Shown here piece after piece: positions 16,538-25,047 of a stretch of 64,000 nt of DNA (position 1 is the first letter of the stretch; each line of letters begins with the position of its first letter). The translations under genes were made by a program, and so were the position numbers. Source of the DNA: Pseudothauera lacus. GTDB lineage: Bacteria; Pseudomonadota; Gammaproteobacteria; Burkholderiales; Rhodocyclaceae. Where the stretch lies: the NCBI RefSeq assembly GCF_003034845.1, contig NZ_PZKC01000001.1, positions 1 to 64,000 on the forward strand, written 5' to 3'. Under the pieces are notes generated by a model. The model had not been told where the DNA came from. It was given only the letters and a program-made list of their open reading frames with translations, and made no database searches.

Positions 16538-17356
16538 ATGATGAGCATGGAGAGTGAGGGTTTGCATGCGCATGCGGTCGAGTTGGTACGGCACGGGCGC
16601 AGGATACTGCGCGGGGTGTCGGTGACGGTGCGGGCTGGCGAACTGGTCGCGGTGATCGGAGAGAACGGCGCGGGAAAGAGCTCGCTGCTGAAGGTGATGG
16701 CCGGTGAGCTCCGGCCCGATGGCGGCAGTGTCAGTCTCGATGGACGATTGATGACGGCCTTGGGAGCGCGCGCACTGGCACGCCGGCGTGCCGTGTTGCC
16801 TCAGGATCTGGCCCTGGGTTTCGATTTCGAGGCTCTCGAAGTGGTGCTGCTGGGGCGCTACCCGCACACCGGGGGGGGTGAGTCGTCTGCCGAACGTGCG
16901 TTTGCAATGCACTGCCTGGCACTCACCGAATGTGCCCATCTGGCACACCAGCGCACCACCACCTTGTCCGGTGGCGAGCGTGCGCGGGTTCAACTGGCGC
17001 GCGTGCTGGCGCAACTCGGCCGGGAGGGCGAGGGCGGGCGTTACGCCTTGCTCGACGAACCCGCGGCAAGCCTGGACCTGTCCCATCAGCTGGCCTTGTT
17101 CGAGCTGCTTGCGCGGCTGACACGGGAGAGCGGCATCGGCGTTCTGGTCACCGTACACGATCTGGGTCTGGCGATGCGCTATGCCGACCGGATCGTCGTG
17201 CTGCGGGGCGGCTCAGTGGTCGGCGAGACCCCGGGCAGTCTCGATGAGGAGCTGATCCGCACGGCCTTTGGCGTCGAGGCCGAGGTGCGCAGGCATCCAC
17301 AGGTGCGCCACTGCATGGTGGCCCTGAACCGTGTCGCTCACCCCGGAGCGGGGTGA
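16538..17356 (+). CDS. hmuV: Heme ABC transporter ATP-binding protein
   Basis: A 272-residue cytoplasmic ABC ATPase that powers HmuU. Visible motifs in order: Walker A GENGAGKSS, Q-loop VLPQDLALGFDF, signature LSGGERARVQLARVL, Walker B ALLDEPAASLD and the H-loop VTVHD. The start is one of several closely spaced ATGs (16538, 16541, 16547), 8 bases after the hmuU stop. It is the last gene of the heme operon. Its final codons run into an inverted repeat CTCACCCC/GGGGTGAG, which may help to end transcription. Confidence 0.93.
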   Translation: MMSMESEGLHAHAVELVRHGRRILRGVSVTVRAGELVAVIGENGAGKSSLLKVMAGELRPDGGSVSLDGRLMTALGARALARRRAVLPQDLALGFDFEALEVVLLGRYPHTGGGESSAERAFAMHCLALTECAHLAHQRTTTLSGGERARVQLARVLAQLGREGEGGRYALLDEPAASLDLSHQLALFELLARLTRESGIGVLVTVHDLGLAMRYADRIVVLRGGSVVGETPGSLDEELIRTAFGVEAEVRRHPQVRHCMVALNRVAHPGAG

Positions 17357-17400
17357 GCGGCTTGAATTCGTCCCTGTGGGGCGAGTACGCGGTCGTAAAA

Positions 17401-17432
17401 ACAAGACAAGGCCCGCACGGGCGGGCCTTGTC
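17401..17432 (-). terminator. Rho-independent terminator for the 17471-18127 gene
   Basis: A 12-base perfect stem, GACAAGGCCCGC/GCGGGCCTTGTC (17405-17416 and 17421-17432) with a 4-base loop. Read on the minus strand it runs straight into TTGTTTTTAC, a proper T tract. It may act weakly on the plus strand to end the heme operon. Confidence 0.75.
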
Positions 17433-17470
17433 GCAATGCGGCGGTTTGCCCGGGAACGGGCGGCGACTGC

Positions 17471-18127
17471 TCAGCGGGTGCGACGACGGGCGACGGCGCC
17501 GATGATGCCGAGGCCGGCGAGCAGCATGGCGTAGGTCTCGGGTTCGGGCACCGGAGCGGCGACGGCGTAGGTGGTGAAGCCCGGGCTGCCGATGGCGCCG
17601 GAGAGCGAACGGTAGCTGCTTTCGGCGTCACCAACGGAGGCCAGTACCCACTGGGTGGCATCGTTGGCGCCCAGTGCGGCGAAGCTGCCGGCCCAGCCGC
17701 TGGCGTTCTGGGTACGCGGGCCGCCAACGGTGGCATGGCCGTAAGTCAGGCGGTCGACGAGATTGCCGGAGGCGTCGAAGAGGTTGATCTCGTCACTGCT
17801 GCCGAGATTGTTGGTATAGCCGCCGAGCACCTTGACAGTGCTGCCGAGGCTCCAGTCGAAACGGAAGGTGTCGGCATCGACTTCGGTGATGATCACCGAC
17901 TCGCCGGCAGCGACGAGGCCAAAGGCGCTGAGGTCGAAGACGCCGGCGAGGCGGCTGTCGTCGTCGTAGCTCCAGCCGCTGAAGTCCACCGTGGTGCTGC
18001 CGAGGTTGGTGAATTCGACGAATTCGCCGCTGCCGCCGGCGTACATCCACTCGGTGATGCGCACGTCGGCGTGGGCGGCCTGCGGGGCGAGGGCGGCGGC
18101 GATGAGGAGGGGAAGCAGCTTCTTCAT
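17471..18127 (-). CDS. PEP-CTERM protein with lamin-tail domain
   Basis: A 218-residue secreted protein. The signal peptide ends near PQAAHA. The body begins DVRITEWMYAGGSGEFVEFTN and continues with GWSYDDDSR, the start of a lamin-tail (LTD) immunoglobulin-like domain; the LTD covers about residues 21-130 and ends near DRLTYG. The tail is VPEPETYAMLLAGLG, helix, RRRTR. LTD modules in bacteria occur in extracellular nucleases and surface proteins and are thought to bind other proteins or membrane material. No catalytic motif is present, so a structural or adhesive role is likely. It follows the 18173 gene by 45 bases on the same strand and is probably co-transcribed with it. Confidence 0.88.
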   Translation of the reverse strand: MKKLLPLLIAAALAPQAAHADVRITEWMYAGGSGEFVEFTNLGSTTVDFSGWSYDDDSRLAGVFDLSAFGLVAAGESVIITEVDADTFRFDWSLGSTVKVLGGYTNNLGSSDEINLFDASGNLVDRLTYGHATVGGPRTQNASGWAGSFAALGANDATQWVLASVGDAESSYRSLSGAIGSPGFTTYAVAAPVPEPETYAMLLAGLGIIGAVARRRTR

Positions 18128-18172
18128 GGTGCGTGGATCCTTGTCGGGGGAATGGAGGGAGAGGACGGGCGT

Positions 18173-19087
18173 TCAGGCAGCGTGTCTTGCCGATTGACGG
18201 CGGCGGATGAAGCCGATCAGGCCGACGCCGGCGAGCATCATGGCGTAGGCAGCGGGTTCGGGAACCGGGGTGAGGACATACAGCATGGGCGTTTCGCCAA
18301 CCAGATAGATGGTGCCGTTGCCGTCGATGGTGAGACCTTCGATGTCGGTGCCGATGGCGGCCAGATCGAAGCGGCTGAGGACGGTGCCGTCGAGGTCGAC
18401 GGTCATCAGCAGCGGGGTTTCCTGGCTGAGGATGAGCAGCTGGTCCTGATAGGGGGTGTCGAGCAGCGCGGGGACAGTGCTGAGTACCTGCACCGCGGCC
18501 AGATCGTAGGTGCCGAAGAGATGGGTGAACAGGTGCTCGCGGGCGAACAGGTCGGTGACCTGAGCGTTGCCGCTGGCGAAGTCGATGCTGGCGCGATAGA
18601 CGGCCTGGGGGACCTTTTCCTTGACCAGGAAGAAATCTCCGCTGAGCGGGTCCCAGGAGATGCCCTCGAGGCCGATGTTGCCGGTTTCCGGGCCAATGGA
18701 GGCGTACTGCAGGAAACTGCGGCCGATTCCGCCGCCGGCGTTGTAGTCGAAGAGATAGACGTTCTGCAGGCGTTCTTCGACGATGACGAACTGGCCGTTG
18801 CCGATGTAGGTGAGGCCCTCGGTGTCGTCGAAGCCGAACAGGCGCGTCTGGCTGAGCTGATTTCCCTGCTTGTCGGTCTCGATGACGTAGTCGCCTTCGT
18901 CGCCGATTACGAAGAGGGTATCGGTATCCCAGTTCCAGGTCACCGCCGATGCCTCCGATGCGGTGACCTCGGGCAGGGCGTAAGTGGCAGTGAGACGGTA
19001 GTTGGCAAGGTCGACGCTGAGCGGAGCAGCGTACGCCGGGGCAGCGCAGGCGGTCGCGATGGCCAGGCAGGCGAGGACGTTTTTCAT
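18173..19087 (-). CDS. PEP-CTERM SdiA-regulated-like beta-propeller protein
   Basis: A 304-residue exported protein with a signal peptide of about 20 residues. The body resembles the SdiA-regulated (YjiK) family: ASAVTWNWDTDTLFVIGDEG, FDDTEGLTYIGNGQFVIVEE, GLEGISWDPLSGDFFLVKEK and IEGLTIDGNGTIYLVGE are repeats of a phytase-like propeller. The tail is VPEPAAYAMMLAGVG, helix, RRRQ. The YjiK family has no firm enzymatic role. ATG 19087 was chosen because the signal peptide begins there; upstream codons add only a basic leader. The gene is divergent from the TIGR03790 gene. Confidence 0.85.
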   Translation of the reverse strand: MKNVLACLAIATACAAPAYAAPLSVDLANYRLTATYALPEVTASEASAVTWNWDTDTLFVIGDEGDYVIETDKQGNQLSQTRLFGFDDTEGLTYIGNGQFVIVEERLQNVYLFDYNAGGGIGRSFLQYASIGPETGNIGLEGISWDPLSGDFFLVKEKVPQAVYRASIDFASGNAQVTDLFAREHLFTHLFGTYDLAAVQVLSTVPALLDTPYQDQLLILSQETPLLMTVDLDGTVLSRFDLAAIGTDIEGLTIDGNGTIYLVGETPMLYVLTPVPEPAAYAMMLAGVGLIGFIRRRQSARHAA

Positions 19088-19213
19088 GGCGATGGCGTGA
19101 GGTGGCAACCAGCGCAGCATAGGCAGACAAGATTACGCTGGTATTGCCGCCTGTCATGGGTGTCAGGGGTGTGCATTGCGAGGATAATCATTCCCCTTGT
19201 TCCTGGCTCCGGG

Positions 19214-20482
19214 ATGAGTGAGGCGGTGCGTATGCGTTCGTGGAAGCGGATTGTGCAAGGGTGGCTGGGCGTGGCGCTGCTGGTGCTCGCCGGCAGCGCG
19301 ATGGCGGCGCCGCAGGTCGAGTTTGCGCGCACGGCGCTGAGTGCCGGCGATGTGGCGGTGGTGATCAACGAGCGCGATCCTTATTCGCGCGAGGTTGGCG
19401 AGTACTACGCGGCACGGCGCGGGGTGCCGGCGAGGCAGGTGCTGCGGGTGAGTTTCGAGCCTGGGGAGGTCATGCCGGTAGCCGAGTTCGAACGCGTGCG
19501 TGCCGAGCTTGAGGCCCTTGTGCCCGATTCGGTGCAGGGCTATGCGCTGGCGTGGACACGGCCGTGGCGGGTGGGGTGCATGGCGGTGACCAGTGCCTTC
19601 ACCTTCGGCTTCGACCGCCAGTGGTGTTCCGCGCAGTTGTGTGCCCCCACTCATCCCAGTCCGCTGTTCGACGATGCCGCGGTGCGCCCGTACGAGCGCC
19701 ACGGCGTGCGTCCGGCAATGCTGCTGGCGGGTGAGTCGGTGACTGCGGCAAAGGCGATGATCGAGCGCGGTATCGCCGTGGAGGGGGCGCACCCGCAGGG
19801 CAGGGCCTATCTGGTGAGTACGCCCGATGCGGCGCGCAACGTGCGGGCGCAGTGGTTCGATGCCACGGTCGCGGCCCTGCAGCAGCGCATCGGCATCGAG
19901 GTGGTCAGCGGCCGTGGCATTGGTGAACGCGCCGACGCGCTGTTCTACTTCACCGGCCTCCCTGCGGTGGCGGAACTGGATACCCTGCGGCTGCCCGCCG
20001 GTGCACTCGCCGACCATCTGACCTCGTTCGGTGGCGTGCTCGAGGGCGGCACGCAGATGAGCGCGCTGCGTTGGCTGGCGGCGGGGGCCTCGGCCAGTTA
20101 TGGCACGGCGGTCGAGCCCTGCGCACACCCGCAGAAGTTCCCCGTGCCGGCGCTGGTAATCGCGCACTACCTGACCGGCGCAACGGCGCTGGAGGCATAC
20201 TGGCGCAGCGTGGCGTGGCCTGGCGAGGGGGTATTCGTCGGTGATCCGCTGGCGCGTCCCTTCGCGCCGCAGGTGCGTGCCGAAGGGGCACAGGCCGTGC
20301 GTGTAGTGGTCAATGTGCCGGCTGATGCCGCACTCCGTCTCGGCGCTGCGGCCTCGCCGGTGGGGCCTTTCAGGCCACTGGGGCGCGCCGTACCGCTGAA
20401 ACCCGGGCGCAACAGCGTGTTGTTGCAGGGCTTGCGGGCCCCGTACTATCGGGCGGTGGTCATGCCCGCTCGCGGTGCTTAG
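19214..20482 (+). CDS. TIGR03790 family protein
   Basis: A protein of about 422 residues with a signal peptide (MRSWKRIVQGWLGVALLVLA and onward). The body matches what I know of the TIGR03790 family: VAVVINERDPYSREVGEYYA, then RGVPARQVLRVSF, ALAWTRPWRVGCMAVTSAF, YLVSTPDAARNVRA and SASYGTAVEPC. The family is found mostly in bacteria with exosortase/PEP-CTERM systems and has no known function. The protein itself lacks a PEP-CTERM tail. Start is ATG 19214; ATG 19232 has a better-placed AG-rich ribosome site and gives a cleaner signal peptide. It is divergent from the SdiA-like gene across 126 bases. Confidence 0.8.
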   Translation: MSEAVRMRSWKRIVQGWLGVALLVLAGSAMAAPQVEFARTALSAGDVAVVINERDPYSREVGEYYAARRGVPARQVLRVSFEPGEVMPVAEFERVRAELEALVPDSVQGYALAWTRPWRVGCMAVTSAFTFGFDRQWCSAQLCAPTHPSPLFDDAAVRPYERHGVRPAMLLAGESVTAAKAMIERGIAVEGAHPQGRAYLVSTPDAARNVRAQWFDATVAALQQRIGIEVVSGRGIGERADALFYFTGLPAVAELDTLRLPAGALADHLTSFGGVLEGGTQMSALRWLAAGASASYGTAVEPCAHPQKFPVPALVIAHYLTGATALEAYWRSVAWPGEGVFVGDPLARPFAPQVRAEGAQAVRVVVNVPADAALRLGAAASPVGPFRPLGRAVPLKPGRNSVLLQGLRAPYYRAVVMPARGA

Positions 20483-20803
20483 GTGGTGAACAGGAGGCGT
20501 GCCCGAGAAGGCCGATTTTCACGCTGCTGCACAATGAGGCGACTGTTCTTTGTCATGCTCTGAATGATTGAGGTGAATGCATTGATTAAGCAATTTAAAC
20601 AATGACTTGCGTTTTTATTCTGCTATCCACGGGGGAGTGTGGGTGTGCCTGTTTTTATGGCGGCGACGCCCGGATTTGGTGCGTTGCAAAAAGTTCCGTG
20701 AAAATGCGTTGGAACTAGTTCTTTTTCATATGCAGGTCATCTGTTGATCATAGCCTGTGGCGGGCTCTCGGCCCTTCCTCATCCATCCACGGAGCATTTC
20801 ACG
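20483..20803. other. AT-richer intergenic region before the phosphatase gene
   Basis: This 321-base gap holds no open frame with coding character. Around 20570-20625 and 20685-20750 it is much richer in A/T than the rest of the window, as expected for promoter DNA of the following gene. A perfect palindrome GAACTAGTTC sits at 20712-20721 and could be an operator. I could not fit a convincing Pho box. Confidence 0.5.
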
Positions 20804-22315
20804 ATGATCAAGATGAAGTTTCTCGCCTGCGCGCTGGCTGCCGCCGGCGCCACGATGCTGCTGCCGCCGTCGGCGGTCGCGGCCAACGACTCGATTGCCA
20901 AGAACGTGATCCTGTTCATTTCCGACGGTGCGAGCTGGGGCACCTGGGACATGGCCAGCTACTACCAGTACGGCGAACTTGGCATGCAGTCCTATGACCA
21001 GTTCGACGTCAAGCTCGGCATGACCACCATGCCGATGAATACCTCTTCCCGTCCGACCTACAACGACACCCAGATGATCAGCTACGACCCCGCGCGGGCG
21101 TGGGACACCACCCCGGTGGCGGGCAGCTACGGCGGCTGGCAGAGCTACTTCGCCGGCTACGACTACATCAAGCGCGACTATACCGACTCCGCCGCTGCCG
21201 GTACTGCGCTGGCGACCGGCGAGAAGACCTTCAACAACGCCATCGACTACAACAACTTCGGTGAAGCGCTGCCCTACATCACCCAGACCGCCAAGGCTGC
21301 CGGGATGTCCACCGGGGTGGTGTCGAGCGTGCCGTTCAGCCATGCCACGCCGGCCACCTTCGGTGCGCAGAACATCAATCGCAACAACTACGGTGCGATC
21401 AGCTACGACATGATCTACAACCAGGACCTGGACCTGATCATGGGCGGTGGCAACCCGCTGTATGACAGCAACGGCAATCTGCGCAGTTCGCCGAACTACA
21501 CCTATGTTTCCAGCACCGCGTGGAACGTCCTCAACAGCAGCGATTCGCCGCGCACGCTGATCACCAGCAAGGAAGACTTCGAAGCCCTGGCCGCCGGCAC
21601 CCTGCAGGTGGACGGGCCGCTTATCGGCGTGCCCGAGGTCTATGACACGCTGCAGTACAGCCGTAACGCCGGGGTGATGGGCGCCGACGCCTCCACCCCC
21701 AGCGGCGTCGCCACCATCGACTCCGTGCCGACCCTGGTGGACATGACCATGGGCGCAATCAACTACCTGAGCCAGGGCGACAACGGCTTCTTCATGATGG
21801 TCGAGGGAGGCGCGGTGGACTGGGCTGCACATGCCACCAACACCGCCCGTATCATCGAGGAGCAGATCGACTTCAACCTCTCCGTGGATGCGGCGGTGAA
21901 CTGGGTGAACACCTACAGCAACTGGGATGAGACCCTGATCATCGTCCTCACCGACCATGGCAATGCCATGCCGATGGGCCCGGACTCCGATACCATCGCC
22001 TTCCAGCCCATCCAGAACAATGGTCAGGGCGTGCTGCCGGGCGTGAAGTGGCACTATGCCACCCATACCAACGAGAACACCCTGTTCTTTGCCCATGGCG
22101 CGGGCGCCGATCTGTTCTACGACCACGTCGTCGGCGTCGATGACGGGTTGCGTGACATCCTTGCCTTCAACGATGGCCGCTACATCGACAACACCGCGCC
22201 CTTCCAGGTCATGCAGGCAGTGATGGCGCCGGTGCCGGAACCCGAGGCCTACGCCATGATGCTGGCTGGTCTCGGCCTCGTCGGCGCCTTCGCGCGCCGC
22301 CGTCGCCAGGGCTGA
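20804..22315 (+). CDS. PEP-CTERM alkaline phosphatase (PhoA family)
   Basis: A 503-residue exported phosphatase. The signal peptide ends near SAVAAN. NVILFISDGASWG provides the first metal aspartate, YTDSAAAGTALATGEKT holds the phosphorylated Ser129, MMVEGGAVDWAAHATN and IVLTDHGN give further metal ligands, and a late THTNENT histidine completes the site. The tail is VPEPEAYAMMLAGLG, helix, RRRRQ. Alkaline phosphatases free phosphate from organic monoesters; the PEP-CTERM tail would move the activity from the periplasm to the surface or matrix. A GGAG lies about 11 bases before the ATG. The gene is transcribed alone and ends at a strong terminator. The region of about 50 residues after the nucleophile (YNNFGEALPYI) is normal for the family. 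Confidence 0.92.
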   Translation: MIKMKFLACALAAAGATMLLPPSAVAANDSIAKNVILFISDGASWGTWDMASYYQYGELGMQSYDQFDVKLGMTTMPMNTSSRPTYNDTQMISYDPARAWDTTPVAGSYGGWQSYFAGYDYIKRDYTDSAAAGTALATGEKTFNNAIDYNNFGEALPYITQTAKAAGMSTGVVSSVPFSHATPATFGAQNINRNNYGAISYDMIYNQDLDLIMGGGNPLYDSNGNLRSSPNYTYVSSTAWNVLNSSDSPRTLITSKEDFEALAAGTLQVDGPLIGVPEVYDTLQYSRNAGVMGADASTPSGVATIDSVPTLVDMTMGAINYLSQGDNGFFMMVEGGAVDWAAHATNTARIIEEQIDFNLSVDAAVNWVNTYSNWDETLIIVLTDHGNAMPMGPDSDTIAFQPIQNNGQGVLPGVKWHYATHTNENTLFFAHGAGADLFYDHVVGVDDGLRDILAFNDGRYIDNTAPFQVMQAVMAPVPEPEAYAMMLAGLGLVGAFARRRRQG

Positions 22316-22339
22316 TCGGCGCAGCAGCAGTAGTAAGAT

Positions 22340-22376
22340 GGGCGGGCGCCGCAGCACGGGCGCCCGCCCTGTTTTA
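22340..22376 (+). terminator. Rho-independent terminator after the phosphatase gene
   Basis: An 11-base G/C stem GGGCGGGCGCC/GGCGCCCGCCC with an 8-base loop, followed by TGTTTTAT. It lies 25 bases after the stop codon. Confidence 0.85.
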
Positions 22377-22476
22377 TGGTTGTGGAATTGTGCGTTGCAG
22401 TATCATTGCGGGCCTGTGCCACGCGCCGGCAGGCGCTTGCAGGTATCCACCCTTCCAATCAGCATGGATGAAGTGC

Positions 22477-23922
22477 ATGGCTCTGAAAACGGTGATTCTC
22501 TCCGGTGGTTCCGGTACCCGGCTGTGGCCGGCGTCGCGCGAGTCCTATCCCAAGCAGCTGCTGCCCCTTACCGGCGAGCGTTCGCTGCTCCAGGAGACCG
22601 CCTTGCGCCTGCAGGGCTACGCTGGCGATCTGGACCCCCAGGCGCTGGTGGTCAGCAACGAGGAATACCGCTTCATCATTGCCGAGCAACTGCGCCAGCT
22701 CGGTGTCAGCGCTGCGCGCATCATCCTTGAACCAGTCGGGCGCAATACCGCGCCGGCACTCACCCTGGCCGCACACGTGGCGCACGCTGGCGGTGACGAT
22801 CCGGTGCTGCTGGTGATGCCTGCCGATCACGTCATCGGCGACATCGCGGCCTTCCAGCGTGCCATTGCCGCTGGCGAGAGCAAGGCCGCAGAGGGCGCGC
22901 TGGTGACCTTCGGCATCGTTCCCGAGCGCCCGGAGACCGGCTACGGTTACATCCGCACCGGCGAACAACTGGCCGGTGAGGACGGGGTGCGCAAGCTCGT
23001 CGAGTTCGTCGAGAAGCCCGACGCCGAGACTGCTGCACGCTATCTGGCCAGTGGCGAGTATTTCTGGAACAGCGGCATCTTCATGATCAAGGCCTCGGTG
23101 TGGCTGCGCGCGATCGCGCAGTGCCGTCCCGACATCGCCGCCGCCTGCGCGAAGGCTGCGCAGGGGTGCAGCAGTGACGCCGATTTCCTCCGTGTTGACG
23201 CGGAGGCCTTTCGTGCCTGCCCGGCTGACTCCATCGATTACGCGGTCATGGAGCGTCTGCCGGCAGCGCCGGAACTGGGGCAGGGCGTGGTGGTGCCGTT
23301 GTCGGCAGGATGGTCCGATGTCGGCGCCTGGGATGCCCTGTGGGCGGTGTCGCCGAAGGACGAGGCCGGCAATGCCGCCCACGGCGAGGTGATCTTCGAA
23401 GGCGGGCGCAACAACCTGGTGCACGCCAGTCATCGCCTGGTGGCGGCGGTGGGTTGCGAGGACATCGTGGTGGTGGAAACCGCCGACGCCGTGATGGTGG
23501 CCGACAAGCGCCACACGCAGGACGTCAAGAAGGTCGTCGAGCGCCTGAAGGCGGAAGGTCGTACGCTTACCCAGAGCCATCGCAAGGTGTACCGGCCGTG
23601 GGGCTGGTACGACTCCATCGATGCCGGCGAGCGCTTCCAGGTCAAGCGCATCGTCGTCAACCCCGGCGCCACGCTCAGTCTGCAGATGCACCACCATCGC
23701 GCCGAACACTGGATCGTTGTGCGTGGCACTGCGGAAGTGACCTGCGGCGAGCGGGTGTTCCTGCTCGGCGAGAACGAATCGACCTACATCCCGCTCGGCC
23801 AGCGCCACCGTCTCGCCAACCCGGGCAAGGTCGCGCTGGAGATCGTCGAAGTGCAGTCCGGCAGCTATCTGGGCGAGGACGACATCGTGCGTTTCGAGGA
23901 CGTATACGGTCGCGGTGGCTGA
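22477..23922 (+). CDS. manC: Mannose-1-phosphate guanylyltransferase / mannose-6-phosphate isomerase
   Basis: A 481-residue bifunctional type II enzyme making GDP-mannose for exopolysaccharide or O-antigen. The N-terminal nucleotidyltransferase has ILSGGSGTRLWPASRESYPK and KQLLPLTGERSLLQET, EPVGRNTAPALTLAA, VMPADHVI and FVEKPD. The C-terminal cupin (from about residue 360) has RPWGWYDSID, LQMHHHRAEHWIVVRGTAEV and YIPLGQRHRLANPG, the metal site of the isomerase half. ATG 22477 gives the standard MALKTVILSGG start; an in-frame ATG at 22468 is the alternative. The gene stands alone without other polysaccharide genes nearby. GDP-mannose supply for a matrix polysaccharide would fit the many matrix-directed PEP-CTERM proteins, but that link is inference. 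Confidence 0.94.
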   Translation: MALKTVILSGGSGTRLWPASRESYPKQLLPLTGERSLLQETALRLQGYAGDLDPQALVVSNEEYRFIIAEQLRQLGVSAARIILEPVGRNTAPALTLAAHVAHAGGDDPVLLVMPADHVIGDIAAFQRAIAAGESKAAEGALVTFGIVPERPETGYGYIRTGEQLAGEDGVRKLVEFVEKPDAETAARYLASGEYFWNSGIFMIKASVWLRAIAQCRPDIAAACAKAAQGCSSDADFLRVDAEAFRACPADSIDYAVMERLPAAPELGQGVVVPLSAGWSDVGAWDALWAVSPKDEAGNAAHGEVIFEGGRNNLVHASHRLVAAVGCEDIVVVETADAVMVADKRHTQDVKKVVERLKAEGRTLTQSHRKVYRPWGWYDSIDAGERFQVKRIVVNPGATLSLQMHHHRAEHWIVVRGTAEVTCGERVFLLGENESTYIPLGQRHRLANPGKVALEIVEVQSGSYLGEDDIVRFEDVYGRGG

Positions 23923-23937
23923 CCCGGCAATCTCCAG

Positions 23938-23974
23938 GAAAGGAAACGGGGGCCAATGGCCCCCGTTTCCTTTC
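23938..23974. terminator. Bidirectional terminator between manC and a PEP-CTERM gene
   Basis: A perfect 17-base inverted repeat, GAAAGGAAACGGGGGCC and its complement, with a 3-base loop. A/T-rich arms at both stem bases allow termination in both directions. It sits exactly between the convergent genes ending at 23922 and 23991. Confidence 0.9.
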
Positions 23975-23990
23975 GACAGATCAGCTGCTG

Positions 23991-24938
23991 TCAGCCTTGC
24001 GTCTGTTCCCGGCGGCGGCGCGCCACTGCACCGATGACGCCCAGGCCGGCGAGCAGCATGGCGTAGGTGCCGGGCTCGGGTACCGGTGCGGCGAGGTAGC
24101 TGTAGCCGTTGGCGGAGCTGAGGGTGCCCTGCAGGGGGGTGAATCCCAGGCTGAAGGTGTGGGAGCCATCGGCCAGCAGGTCGCACGACGCGGTCAGCGA
24201 GCACACCGAGCTCATGTTGATCCAGAACGAGATGTCAATGGCCGTATTGGTGGGAATCTCGAGGATCTGGGAGATCGTGAAGCCGCTGGCCCGTCCGTCA
24301 GGCAGCGCATATTCCAGCGAGTGCTGCTCTTCCGACCATTCTTCGAGCTTGTGCGTGCTGGGGTGGTTGAGGGCAACGTAGGGGCCGGAATCGAAATCCA
24401 GCTGGTAATGGTGCGAGAAGCTGAACTCGCCGTGTGCCACTTCATAGTTGCTCGGCGGAGCATTCAGGTCCATGCCATACATGGTGAAGCCGCCGTTGAT
24501 GCGGCTGAGCGCTGCGGGGCTGAGGTGGCGGGCCTTGGTGGAACCGGTGATCGCACTGGATGCCGGAAAGGCGTAGTCGGCGCTGTAGTCGAAGGCGAAG
24601 TTCACGCTGACGGCGACGAGAGCGTACGGCGCGCTGTAGTCGATCGTGATCGTGTCATTGATCAGCGCACTGGCCCAGGCGCCGGTGTAGACCGTGCTGT
24701 CCGCCGTTTGAGCGCGGGTGGCAAGCTTGATGGTGCCGGTAGTGGTGTCGATTGATCCCCAGGCTGCCGAGTTGCCGGACTCTGCACTCGCGCTCCCGGT
24801 GCCATAGGCAGCGTCAGAGTCGACGCTCGCTGCGCTGTGAAGTGGGGTCACCGAAGTGCTGACGTGGAGTTCCGCGCTGGCGTGTGCGGTCGTGCCCAGC
24901 GTGGCGATGAGGGAGGCAAGGAGGAGCTTTTTGTGCAT
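23991..24938 (-). CDS. PEP-CTERM protein (duplicated-tail pair, member A)
   Basis: A 315-residue secreted protein of unknown function. It has a short signal peptide MHKKLLLASLIATLG ending near THASAE, a serine/alanine-rich beta-type body with two cysteines (CSLTASC) near residue 220, then NGYSYLAAPVPEPGTYAML and a helix followed by RRRREQ. The body has no motif I recognise. The last 35 or so residues are encoded by DNA nearly identical to the end of the neighbouring gene at 25048-25878. Both bodies also share the general theme of a serine-rich start and a single close cysteine pair (CSLTASC here, CWSEC there), which suggests that they are diverged paralogues. The start lacks a strong ribosome binding site. 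Confidence 0.82.
   Translation of the reverse strand: MHKKLLLASLIATLGTTAHASAELHVSTSVTPLHSAASVDSDAAYGTGSASAESGNSAAWGSIDTTTGTIKLATRAQTADSTVYTGAWASALINDTITIDYSAPYALVAVSVNFAFDYSADYAFPASSAITGSTKARHLSPAALSRINGGFTMYGMDLNAPPSNYEVAHGEFSFSHHYQLDFDSGPYVALNHPSTHKLEEWSEEQHSLEYALPDGRASGFTISQILEIPTNTAIDISFWINMSSVCSLTASCDLLADGSHTFSLGFTPLQGTLSSANGYSYLAAPVPEPGTYAMLLAGLGVIGAVARRRREQTQG
24012..24128 (-). repeat. 117-base direct repeat, copy A (PEP-CTERM tail module)
   Basis: This stretch encodes the end of the 23991-24938 protein, from LSSANGYSYL to the arginine cluster. It matches 25063-25179 at 115 of 117 positions by my reading. Identity stops abruptly at both ends. Confidence 0.9.
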
Positions 24939-25047
24939 GGTCTGCATTCGATGTGATTGTGAGAGACGCATAGTGTAATGCATTGGTGATTTCATTTGAA
25001 ACCTTATGTCATTATCTGGAGAGGGGTGCAAGGGGGCGCCTTGCCTG

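Noticed and set aside
17735-19213. Upstream extension of the TIGR03790 frame
   Set aside because: The frame is open but antisense to two PEP-CTERM genes; the signal peptide places the true start at 19214 or 19232.
20727-20757. Possible Pho box upstream of the alkaline phosphatase gene
   Set aside because: Two TCAT-like pieces are present, but spacing and sequence do not fit two CTGTCAT repeats 11 bases apart.
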